NCBI RefSeq assembly: GCF_937875265.1
Contig: NZ_CALLXM010000251.1
Span: 1-23,691 of the forward strand
Direction of reading: 5' to 3'
Length of the DNA stretch: 23,691 nucleotides
Source of the DNA: an uncultured Acetobacter sp.
GTDB taxonomy: Bacteria; Pseudomonadota; Alphaproteobacteria; Acetobacterales; Acetobacteraceae
A program made the position numbers and the translations under genes. The notes below the pieces were generated by a model. The model saw only the letters and a list, made by a program, of their open reading frames with translations. It did no database searches and was not told where the DNA came from. Positions 14,695 to 21,992 of the stretch are shown one piece after another (the stretch's first letter is position 1; each line of letters begins with the position of its first letter).

Positions 14695-15516
14695 TTGAGC
14701 AAACATGTGACGGCCAGACGCCACACCCCGCGCTCATTGGCGGCACTGGAAGCCCCAATAGTCGCGCTGACGGCCTATACCACCCCCATGGCCCGCCTGA
14801 TGGACCCGCATTGTGACCTTCTGCTGGTAGGAGATTCTCTGGGGATGGTGGTTTATGGCATGGACTCCACTCTGGCTGTCACGCCCGAGATGATGATTGC
14901 CCACGGGCAGGCTGTGGTGCGCGGCAGCCAGCGTGCTTGTGTGGCGATTGACCTGCCGTTTGGCAGCTATCAGCAAAGCCCGCAGCAGGCGTTTGCTGTA
15001 TCAGCTGAAATCATGGCGAAGACGGGGGCAGGCTGCGTAAAGCTGGAAGGTGGCGTGGAAATGGCCGAAACCGTTCAGTTTCTCACCCAGCGCGGTATTC
15101 CGGTTATCGGGCATATCGGGTTGAAGCCGCAGGCTGTGCATACACACGGCGGGTTCCGCACGGTGGGGCGTGGCAGTGAGGCGGATCTGGTTATGCAGGA
15201 TGCAAAAGCCATTGAAGCCGCAGGCGCTTTTTCCATTGTGATTGAAAGCACCATGGAGCCACTGGCCCGTGAGATTACGGAAAATCTTGCTATACCGACC
15301 ATCGGGATTGGGGCGTCTCCGGCCTGTGGTGGTCAGATTCTGGTGGCGGAAGATATGCTGGGGCTTTTCCCTGATTTTACCCCGCGTTTTGTCAAACGCT
15401 TTGCAGCCCTTGGTGAGCAGGTAGACAAAGCCGTCGCAGAGTATGCTGAGGCTGTGCGGAACCGGAGTTTCCCCGGTCCGGACCAGTGCGTCGGGATGCC
15501 TAAAAAAGACACCTGA
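14695..15516 (+). CDS. panB: Ketopantoate hydroxymethyltransferase
   Basis: First committed step of pantothenate (coenzyme A) synthesis: adds a hydroxymethyl group from methylene-tetrahydrofolate to 2-oxoisovalerate. Seen in 273 residues: the metal ligands in VGDSLGMVVYG (Asp47) and IDLPFGSY (Asp86), VKLEGG with Lys116 and Glu118, the HIGLKPQ block, and catalytic Glu184 in IVIESTMEPLA, then PTIGIGASPACGGQILVAEDMLGLF. All residues expected from the E. coli enzyme are present. The start is TTG at 14695 with AGGAG 8 bases upstream. panC is not nearby. The gene stands alone, between tRNA-Tyr and a converging ene-reductase. Confidence 0.96.
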   Translation: MSKHVTARRHTPRSLAALEAPIVALTAYTTPMARLMDPHCDLLLVGDSLGMVVYGMDSTLAVTPEMMIAHGQAVVRGSQRACVAIDLPFGSYQQSPQQAFAVSAEIMAKTGAGCVKLEGGVEMAETVQFLTQRGIPVIGHIGLKPQAVHTHGGFRTVGRGSEADLVMQDAKAIEAAGAFSIVIESTMEPLAREITENLAIPTIGIGASPACGGQILVAEDMLGLFPDFTPRFVKRFAALGEQVDKAVAEYAEAVRNRSFPGPDQCVGMPKKDT

Positions 15517-15563
15517 AAAAAATCCTTCAGGCATCACAGTATTTTACAGAACTATATGGTGTG

Positions 15564-15615
15564 GGGGGTAAAGCATCCCCCTGACTGTGTCCGCCCAAAA
15601 CCGGGCGGACACAGT
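15564..15615. terminator. Two tandem hairpins between panB and the ene-reductase gene
   Basis: The larger hairpin is a perfect 13-bp stem: ACTGTGTCCGCCC (15584-15596) with GGGCGGACACAGT (15603-15615) and a 6-base loop. A GGGGG/CCCCC hairpin (15564-15568 with 15577-15581) lies beside it. They sit between converging genes where a terminator is expected, but neither strand has a U-tract after the large stem, so it is not a standard intrinsic terminator. It could be an mRNA 3'-end stabiliser. Confidence 0.55.
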
Positions 15616-15634
15616 TCGCTGTTCAGAAGGCTTT

Positions 15635-16726
15635 TTACTGGTAACGGTTCAGCCACCAGCCATAGGGCGGGGGCAGCACGCCAGCAGGCTGATTTTTATG
15701 CACAGCGCGAGCCGCAGCGTAGGGCCAGTGCGGGTCAGCCAGCAGGGGGCGGCCAAGAGAAACTGTATCCAGCGTGCCGGTGCGGATCAGCGCATCAGCC
15801 TGTCGGCCTTCGCTAATGTACCAGGAGGTAGACACGGGCAGCCCGGTTTCCTGCTTTATCTGGTGTGCATACGGCGCCATGAAGGCTGCACCCCAGGGGA
15901 TTTCCGCATTTGGTGTGCAGAAGCCAATGCTGACATCCAGAAAATCCAGACCGGACGCTTTAAGTTTTTTAAGAAGTGCGACGGAGTCACGCAGGTTTTC
16001 GTCGTCATGGCCGTCAAACTCAATCACGCCAAAACGAATGGTTAGTGGGAGGTTTTCCGGCCAGACTGCCCGCACAGCTTCCAGCGTTTCCACCAGAAAA
16101 CGACCACGGTTTTCAGCTGACCCGCCATACTGGTCCGTGCGCTTATTGGCATCCGGGGAAAAGAAGCTCTGGGCCAGGTAGCCATGCGCAAAATGCAGCA
16201 TCAGCCACTGGAAACCAGCATCCCGTGCGCGTTCAACGGCTTTAACAAAGTCGGCTTTCACCTTGGCAATGTCATCGAGTGTCATTTCCGTCGGTGTGCG
16301 GGGCAGATTGGCACCAAACGGAATGGCGGAGGGGCCAACAGGCTGCCAGCCGCGTGGGTCACCTTCGGGAATGTGGTCATCTCCTTCCCAAGGCAGATTG
16401 GCGCTGGCTTTGCGGCCTGCATGTGCAATCTGAATACCCGGCACAGCGCCCGCCTTGCGGATGGACTCCACAATCGGGGCAAAAGCTTCAGCCTGTTCAT
16501 CATTCCACAGGCCAAGGCAGCCGGGGGTGATGCGTGCTTCGGGGGAAACGCCAGTGGCTTCCACCACCACCAGACCAGAGCCACCACGGGCAAGGCCTGC
16601 GTAATGCACATGGTGCCAGTCATTCGGCACACCGTCCTGCGCCATGTACTGGCACATGGGGGCAACGGTAATACGGTTGCGCAGTGTGATATCTTTTAGG
16701 GTATAGGGGTCAAAGAGAGTTGGCAT
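15635..16726 (-). CDS. Old-yellow-enzyme family ene-reductase (XenA/YqjM class)
   Basis: FMN-dependent NAD(P)H oxidoreductase that reduces activated C=C bonds, nitro compounds and other electrophiles. Seen in 363 residues: LFDPYTLKDITLRNRITVAPMCQYM with Cys25 and Tyr27, the redox-tuning and substrate residues of the YqjM/XenA branch; NDWHHVHYAGLARGG; GIQIAHAGRKAS; and HFAHGYL with the active-site pair His178/His181 and Tyr183, then FFSPDANKRTDQYGGS. The C-terminal WWLNRY is also XenA-like. The whole protein resembles, from memory, Pseudomonas XenA. AAGGG lies 8 bases before the ATG at 16726. It is divergent from an ArsR-type gene with a palindromic operator between them, which suggests induction by a reactive substrate. 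Confidence 0.93.
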   Translation of the reverse strand: MPTLFDPYTLKDITLRNRITVAPMCQYMAQDGVPNDWHHVHYAGLARGGSGLVVVEATGVSPEARITPGCLGLWNDEQAEAFAPIVESIRKAGAVPGIQIAHAGRKASANLPWEGDDHIPEGDPRGWQPVGPSAIPFGANLPRTPTEMTLDDIAKVKADFVKAVERARDAGFQWLMLHFAHGYLAQSFFSPDANKRTDQYGGSAENRGRFLVETLEAVRAVWPENLPLTIRFGVIEFDGHDDENLRDSVALLKKLKASGLDFLDVSIGFCTPNAEIPWGAAFMAPYAHQIKQETGLPVSTSWYISEGRQADALIRTGTLDTVSLGRPLLADPHWPYAAARAVHKNQPAGVLPPPYGWWLNRYQ

Positions 16727-16764
16727 GGATGGGGCCCTTTTTTCAAAATGAAACAGGTGAGCGA

Positions 16765-16788
16765 ATAGTTCGATGATAGTCGAACTAT
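16765..16788. promoter_or_regulatory. Palindromic operator between ene-reductase and ArsR-type regulator
   Basis: A perfect 9-bp inverted repeat ATAGTTCGA / TCGAACTAT with a 6-base spacer (TGATAG) lies in the 97-base divergent gap. The right arm runs into TATAAT at 16786-16791, a perfect -10 box for the regulator gene. A protein bound here would block that promoter and probably the ene-reductase promoter too. Winged-helix dimers of the ArsR type bind such repeats. Confidence 0.8.
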
Positions 16789-16791
16789 AAT
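16786..16791 (+). promoter_or_regulatory. -10 box of the ArsR-type regulator gene
   Basis: TATAAT matches the consensus fully and lies 32 bases before the ATG at 16824, giving a predicted start near 16798. No good -35 box is present 17 bases upstream (the place is taken by the operator's left arm), so the promoter may be weak without help. Confidence 0.55.
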
Positions 16792-16823
16792 CTTACGCAA
16801 GGGCCAAAAGGTAGAGAAGACGC

Positions 16824-17153
16824 ATGAAGCAGTATGAGCATCCCCCGGCAGAGGCGTTTCAGTTAACGGCCATCCTGCATGCGCTGTCTGACCCGTATCG
16901 GCTTTCTATTGTGCAGAAACTCTCAGTTTTGCAGCCGCAACCCTGCGCGCCATTGCAGGGTGACAGGCCAAAATCCTCAGTCTCGCACCACTTTAGCGTG
17001 CTGCGCAAAGCGGGCCTTGTGCGGACGCTGGTGGTTGGGGTGACCCATATGAACAGCCTGCGGAATGCGGAACTGGATGCACGCTTTCCCGGCTTGCTGG
17101 ATACCATTCTGGATGCCGCAGCACGGAATGAGGATGTGCCCGCACAGAAGTAA
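16824..17153 (+). CDS. ArsR-type winged-helix transcriptional regulator
   Basis: 109 residues. Seen: LHALSDPYRLSIVQKLS (about 18-34), the usual ArsR helix; the recognition-helix block KSSVSHHFSVLRKAGLVRTLV (about 50-70); and a short wing (GVTHMNSLRNAEL). The metal-binding ELCVCDL motif of classic ArsR/SmtB proteins is absent, and only one cysteine, Cys41 in PQPCAPL, is present, so metal sensing is unlikely. It is divergent from the ene-reductase gene and its own -10 box overlaps a perfect palindrome. I infer a repressor of both genes, released by an electrophile or other small molecule. Confidence 0.88.
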   Translation: MKQYEHPPAEAFQLTAILHALSDPYRLSIVQKLSVLQPQPCAPLQGDRPKSSVSHHFSVLRKAGLVRTLVVGVTHMNSLRNAELDARFPGLLDTILDAAARNEDVPAQK

Positions 17154-17244
17154 CGGTTCATCACATAGCCCGTCCCTATAATGAGGAGTGATGTAGTAGC
17201 AGGAAAAAGCAGCCTGTTTCGGCGCGTTCTGACGCGAAGAAGCG

Positions 17245-18090
17245 TTAAGGCGGGTCTTCCGATGTGCCGCTGAGACTATTCAGAAGAGGTACGGCCTGAC
17301 CGCCTGCGTGGCCATTGCTCGCCAGAACCTGCACACCTAATACATGCCAGCCTGATGCATCCTGATACAGCAGGGGCGCGCCACTGCTGCCATGAGTGCC
17401 CGCGCAGTCATGCGAGAGAAGAATGTTGCCGCCCATGTCTCGTGTCAGGCCGGTCATATGGCAATGCAAATCTGCCGTAATAATATCCGGCATGTTCTGC
17501 TCGTAGCCACCCAGCACCACTGACATGCCGGGTTTAATGTCTTCAGGTTTGGTGGTGACGTGAAAAACTTCATCCGGTCGCGCCACCGGGTGGTCCAGCA
17601 CAAGTGTGGCATGGTCCAGTCCCGCACTCTGGCTTTCCTGATTGGGTGTGTAGCCGGGGGGCACAATAAAGCGAATTACCCGGGCATGCGCAGTAAAGGT
17701 CTCACCACTATACGCGCGCAGAAAATGCACGCTGGTGGGCTGAATAAAATGCTGGGGCTGTGTCAGCCAGAGGCAATGCGCTGCGGTTTCAACCAGCACA
17801 GGGCTGATCAGAAAGCCGGTGCAGCGTGAGCCAAGTTCCGTTTGCACACGCCCAATGGCGGACCACGGCGGGTGTGTGGTGGACACGCGCTGCCTGGGGT
17901 CCGCAAACGGTGTGACCCCAGCTAGATGTGTGCGGTAGTCCGGCCCTGCGGCATGCGCTGGCAGCAGCAGGGCCATATTTGCCCCGGCGGTTACAGCTCC
18001 GCCAGCCACAAGCCCCGCTGTTAAAGTCCGTACCGTTAAGGAACAGGCTGCCAGCAGGGTGGAAAAAAGAGCGCGTGGTTTAGTCTGCAT
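17245..18090 (-). CDS. Secreted trypsin-like (S1 family) serine protease
   Basis: 281 residues from the ATG at 18090. Seen: an N-terminal export signal (basic MQTKPR, a long hydrophobic stretch, LLLPAHA before the mature part at about 47), then the chymotrypsin-fold triad: His105 in ETAAHC, Asp159 in GLDHATLVLD, and Ser236 in GTHGSSGAPL. The active-site motif is GSSGAP rather than the usual GDSGGP. Cys90/Cys106 and Cys210/Cys229 are placed for the two usual disulfides. A longer reading to 18144 adds residues with no signal-peptide character. The ATG lies inside the end of galE (11-base overlap), so translation is probably coupled. Substrate unknown. Confidence 0.85.
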   Translation of the reverse strand: MQTKPRALFSTLLAACSLTVRTLTAGLVAGGAVTAGANMALLLPAHAAGPDYRTHLAGVTPFADPRQRVSTTHPPWSAIGRVQTELGSRCTGFLISPVLVETAAHCLWLTQPQHFIQPTSVHFLRAYSGETFTAHARVIRFIVPPGYTPNQESQSAGLDHATLVLDHPVARPDEVFHVTTKPEDIKPGMSVVLGGYEQNMPDIITADLHCHMTGLTRDMGGNILLSHDCAGTHGSSGAPLLYQDASGWHVLGVQVLASNGHAGGQAVPLLNSLSGTSEDPP

Positions 18091-19066
18091 AACCCTGCGG
18101 GTGGTCCTTGCGCCATGCAAAGGCTGTTTCCACAATACGGTCAATATCCGTAAATTCAGGCGCCCAGCCGGTGGCGGCCATCAGGCGGGCAGGGCTTGCC
18201 ACCAGGCACGGAGGGTCACCAGGGCGACGGTCACCCGCCTGCCACGGCACGTCCAGCCCGGTCACACGGGCGACGCTTTCAATAATTTCACGGTTGGAAT
18301 TTCCGCGCCCGGTGCCAACGTTAAACGTGACGCTCTTCTCGTTCAGCAGGGGCAGAACGGCCAGATGCGCCCGTGCCAGATCTGTCACATGCACATAATC
18401 GCGGACGCAGGTGCCATCTGCCGTGGGGTAGTCCTGCCCGAACAGGGTCAGAGCCGGGCGGCGCTTCAGCGCAGCGTCAATCACCAGCGGGATCAGATGT
18501 GTTTCCGGGCGATGGTCTTCACCCGCACGGCCTGCTGCGTCAGCTCCAGCGGCATTAAAGTAGCGCAGGCATGCACTTTTCAGCCCATGAATGCGGTCGG
18601 CCCAGTATAGGGCGCGTTCCACCATGTATTTGCTCTCACCATACGGGGAGCCGGGGTCAACCGGTGTGTCTTCGCTGATCGGTGCGTCGCCAGCGGACCC
18701 GAACAGAGCCGCTGTGGAGGAGAAGACAAATCGCTTCACGCCGTGGCGCACACAGGCATCAATCAGCCCAAAGCCGATGCCCGCATTAGCGGACATATAC
18801 AGCATGGGGTCCTGCATGCTCTCACCCACCAGAGAAAGGGCAGCAAAATGCAGCACGCCGTCCCACGGGCCGTCAGCCAGAACGCGGTTCAGGCAGTCCA
18901 GATCGGCCAGATCACCGTGGATAAAGGTTGCCCCCTCCGGCACGGCAGAGCGATGGCCCGTGCGCAGGCTGTCAAACACCACAACGTCATGCCCGTCATC
19001 AAGGAGGGCAAGAACAACGTGGCTACCGACATATCCGGCGCCACCAGTAACAAGAAAACGAGCCAT
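18080..19066 (-). CDS. galE: UDP-glucose 4-epimerase
   Basis: Interconverts UDP-glucose and UDP-galactose for polysaccharide and lipopolysaccharide synthesis. Seen in 328 residues: the NAD motif TGGAGYVGSH (about 7-16), VLHFAALSLVGES, FVFSSTAALFG with the catalytic Ser/Thr, PYGESKYMVE with Tyr142 and Lys146, the GalE-type LRYFNAAGAD block, and GTCVRDYVHVTDLARAH. Length is close to the usual 330-340. The gene follows the TIGR02302 gene by 88 bases. The stop codon overlaps the protease gene. No other galactose or exopolysaccharide gene is next to it. Confidence 0.94.
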   Translation of the reverse strand: MARFLVTGGAGYVGSHVVLALLDDGHDVVVFDSLRTGHRSAVPEGATFIHGDLADLDCLNRVLADGPWDGVLHFAALSLVGESMQDPMLYMSANAGIGFGLIDACVRHGVKRFVFSSTAALFGSAGDAPISEDTPVDPGSPYGESKYMVERALYWADRIHGLKSACLRYFNAAGADAAGRAGEDHRPETHLIPLVIDAALKRRPALTLFGQDYPTADGTCVRDYVHVTDLARAHLAVLPLLNEKSVTFNVGTGRGNSNREIIESVARVTGLDVPWQAGDRRPGDPPCLVASPARLMAATGWAPEFTDIDRIVETAFAWRKDHPQGYAD

Positions 19067-19124
19067 AAGAAGCAGATACTCATGAGTAAAAGATGAAGAA
19101 GACCCTAAGGCTTTTAAGCCGGGA

Positions 19125-19143
19125 GGCGCAAGGCTGAGGCGCC
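19125..19143 (-). other. Small GC hairpin between the TIGR02302 gene and galE
   Basis: GGCGC (19125-19129) and GCGCC (19139-19143) can pair around 9 bases, followed on the minus strand by a second small palindrome (GGCTT/AAGCC, about 19109-19120). No clear U-tract follows, so it is at best a weak terminator or pause in the 88-base gap. Confidence 0.3.
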
Positions 19144-19154
19144 ATTTTCCGGCA

Positions 19155-21992
19155 TCAGAAGGGCTTCAGCAGGCGGTCCAGATAGTCCAGCTCCTGCTGG
19201 GGGCGGGTGCGGTCAGAATCCCGGCGGCGCAGTTCCTGCTCAATTTCGCGGGCGCGCTGGCGGGCAACATTATCGGGGATATGCGTTCCGTCATCCGGGG
19301 CCTGATCCCCGCCTTCGCCCATGCGGCGACCAAGCGGGTCACGCTTGCCGTGGGCTTTATCCTGACCATCGGTTTCATCAGCATCATCGGAAGGCGTTGT
19401 GCCGTCATCGCCTTCTTCCACGCTGCCCTGGCCTTGCGAGCCTTCACCCTGTCCACCGGACTGGCCGCCGCTGTTGCCGCCAAAGGCTGGCAGGAAGCTG
19501 GGAGTTGCGCTCTGGCCGTTGCCCTTCATGGCCTCCTGCATTTGCTGGCGGCCTTTGCGCAGGGCTTCCAGTGCTTTTGCTTCCGCAGTGGACGCAGCCG
19601 CATCATCCCCATCAGCCAGCGCTTTGCGTGCGTCATGCATGCTCTTTTGTGCGTCTGAAAAGGCCGGGGGTGTTTTGCCGGTCAGGTCTTTGAATTCATC
19701 TTTCAGTTCATCCAGAGCGCGGTCCAGCGCGTGCTGGGTGGCGCGTTCCGTGCGGCGGCCTGCGGCCTGCGCTTCGGCTTTGGCCGGGTCCAGGGCGGGT
19801 TGTGGCGTATCGCCAGAGGGGGTCTCCGGATGCTGAGGGGCTGCATGCGGGGCTGGCGCGCTCTGGTCTGTGCCCGGAGGCACAGGAAGGCCGAGCCTGC
19901 GCAGCAGTTCGGAGGTGGACATGGCGCCGTAATCGTTATCCCCGTCGCCATCCTCTCCGTCCGTGTCGTTCTGCTGGCGGGCCTGTGCGCGGAGCGTTTC
20001 ATCCAAACGAGATTGCGCGTGATCCAGCAGGGAGGCTTCCTTGCCGGTCAGGTCACGCAGGGCTGCGGCCTGTTCACGGGCTTTATGCTGCGCCACCATC
20101 TGCTGTGCCATGGCGGCCATATCCTGCGGGGTGGCGTTGCGCATCCGCTCCGTGGCGTCTTCCATCTGTTGCAGGCGTTCCAGTGCATCGGCGGAGTGGC
20201 CATTGGCGGCATCGCGCTGCAATTGCTGCATCAGGCGAGAGAACGCTTTATCACCCGCCTTGGAAAAACCGGGCAGATCAGGAATGGCCGTGTGTTCGCG
20301 CATGGCCTGCGCGGCCAGAGCCTGCATTTTGCGGGCAATGGCGTCTTTCAGGGTTTTGAGCCGCGCCTCCAGTTCTTCCCGTGCCTGCTGGGATTGCTGG
20401 CCTTCTTCGCGCATATGGCGCAACTGCTGGGCCACGGCGGCCTGTGCGGCGCGGACATCTATGGATGCCTGCGCGCTGGCGGTATCGCCCATGCGGCGGT
20501 CTTCAATATCCAGAGCCAGATCCCACAGCAGATTTGTGGTGCTGGTGCGGGCGGTGTCTGCGTCCACTTCCCTGTTGTCCAGCATGGCAACAAGGCTGGT
20601 GAGGGTAAGGAACATTCCCGTGTTGTCATTAACCGGGCCGGGCGTTTCACCAAGGGCTGCGAGGTCCGTTGCCGTCTCGCTCCGGCTCTCACGCCCCAGT
20701 GCATAACGTTTACGCAGGTCCAGCACCGCGCGGGCCACCGGGGAGTGGAACACGCGGGCACCCAGCCTGAAGGTTGCAGGTTTGCTCTGGCCCTCATGCC
20801 CGCTGACGGACGTTGCGACCACGCTTCCTGTAACGTCTTCTCCCGCCCACGGATCTTCTGAAAGATCGGGCGTGCTGATGCCTTTGGTGGATTTGGGGTG
20901 CCCGCTGAGAGGCAGCGGCACCGTCAAAGTGCGGGCTGGTCCACGCCCCGGATGCACCAGATGCAACTGCGCGGAGACCGAGGCCAGCCCATAAGCGTGT
21001 GCGGCTTCATACGGCAGGCGGGTGCGCCAGTCTGTTTTGCCCGCGCCGGGGTTGGGGCCCCATGCGGCGGTGGGGGCGGCATCTGGCAAAACCGTAACCG
21101 GCCAGTGGGCGAGGGTGCGCCCTCGTCCAGCCACGCGGATAAGCCCGCTATGACGCAGCGTGACCTCAACTTTCCAGCTCTGATGGTCCAGCGTCTGGCG
21201 GGTTTCATCCTGCATGATCAGGCCGCCAGCACTACGCAGCACAGGGTGAGAAGACAGGCCAGTGACAATAACCGTCAGTCGTGCCCCTTCCGGCACGGAG
21301 GGCGGCGGAGCGTTTGGATTGAGAAAAACCGGGGCTTCCGGCGCGTAGGCCGGAGGCGTAATCCAGGCTTCCACATGGGCCATTGGCACATCCGGGTCAT
21401 CCCGGCCCGGAATGAAGGCAGCCAGAATACGACCGGGCGCGGAAGATCCTGCCATCACGCCAGTGCCAGTCAGGGCGGCCAGCAAGGCCACACCGGCCCA
21501 CCGGCGGGCAGGGCTTTTTGGTAGCAGATGTGGCCATCCGGCCCGCAAAGCGCCCAGAGACGCCAGAACACGCTGCTGATGCGCCTGCCACAACGGCTGT
21601 GGCAAACCTTTACGTGCACCGGCAGGATGATCAGTCAGGGTTGCCAGCGGGCGGTTGCGCAGGCCGGAGGCGCGTTCAATCTGGCGGTCAATAGCGTCCG
21701 CCGTGGGGGCTTTCAGGCGGGAAAGATCGTTATGCAGCCGCCAGCCACACAGGCTGAGCCACCCGGCCACCACCACAAGCCGCAACCCGTCCGGCAGATG
21801 CTGGGGCAGGCGCAAAAGCCCCGCCACGCCATAGATGCCCAGCAGTGCCAGCGTGGGCTGAAGGGCGGGCCAGAGCTGTTCGGTGCGCAGCACAAAGGCC
21901 GCGTGCTGCCGGGCGGTTCCCAGCCGGGCCGCCAGAGCCCCTCCATCTGCAGTGGAGGAGGCCAGATCCTGTTTCAGATCAGCCGAACTCAT
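19155..21992 (-). CDS. TIGR02302/DUF4175 family membrane protein
   Basis: 945 residues. Function is not known; the family is widespread in alphaproteobacteria next to lysA and argH. Seen: three hydrophobic segments near the N-terminus (about 41-60, 70-87 and 163-182), a beta-rich periplasm-like part (about 200-420), a long Gln/Ala/Glu-rich region likely to form coiled coil (about 490-690), a low-complexity Gly/Gln/Ser/Asp stretch (about 830-890), and the conserved end DPLGRRMGEGG ... THIPDNVARQRAREIEQELRRR ... LDYLDRLLKPF. The ATG overlaps the lysA stop by four bases (ATGA), so it is translated with lysA. The large soluble part and membrane anchors suggest an envelope role; this is inference only. 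Confidence 0.9.
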   Translation of the reverse strand: MSSADLKQDLASSTADGGALAARLGTARQHAAFVLRTEQLWPALQPTLALLGIYGVAGLLRLPQHLPDGLRLVVVAGWLSLCGWRLHNDLSRLKAPTADAIDRQIERASGLRNRPLATLTDHPAGARKGLPQPLWQAHQQRVLASLGALRAGWPHLLPKSPARRWAGVALLAALTGTGVMAGSSAPGRILAAFIPGRDDPDVPMAHVEAWITPPAYAPEAPVFLNPNAPPPSVPEGARLTVIVTGLSSHPVLRSAGGLIMQDETRQTLDHQSWKVEVTLRHSGLIRVAGRGRTLAHWPVTVLPDAAPTAAWGPNPGAGKTDWRTRLPYEAAHAYGLASVSAQLHLVHPGRGPARTLTVPLPLSGHPKSTKGISTPDLSEDPWAGEDVTGSVVATSVSGHEGQSKPATFRLGARVFHSPVARAVLDLRKRYALGRESRSETATDLAALGETPGPVNDNTGMFLTLTSLVAMLDNREVDADTARTSTTNLLWDLALDIEDRRMGDTASAQASIDVRAAQAAVAQQLRHMREEGQQSQQAREELEARLKTLKDAIARKMQALAAQAMREHTAIPDLPGFSKAGDKAFSRLMQQLQRDAANGHSADALERLQQMEDATERMRNATPQDMAAMAQQMVAQHKAREQAAALRDLTGKEASLLDHAQSRLDETLRAQARQQNDTDGEDGDGDNDYGAMSTSELLRRLGLPVPPGTDQSAPAPHAAPQHPETPSGDTPQPALDPAKAEAQAAGRRTERATQHALDRALDELKDEFKDLTGKTPPAFSDAQKSMHDARKALADGDDAAASTAEAKALEALRKGRQQMQEAMKGNGQSATPSFLPAFGGNSGGQSGGQGEGSQGQGSVEEGDDGTTPSDDADETDGQDKAHGKRDPLGRRMGEGGDQAPDDGTHIPDNVARQRAREIEQELRRRDSDRTRPQQELDYLDRLLKPF

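Noticed and set aside
19731..20861. Plus-strand open frame (376 codons) opposite the TIGR02302 gene
   Set aside because: Antisense shadow of a conserved gene. The product is a Cys/His/Gly/Arg-rich mix without domain signs or a ribosome site.
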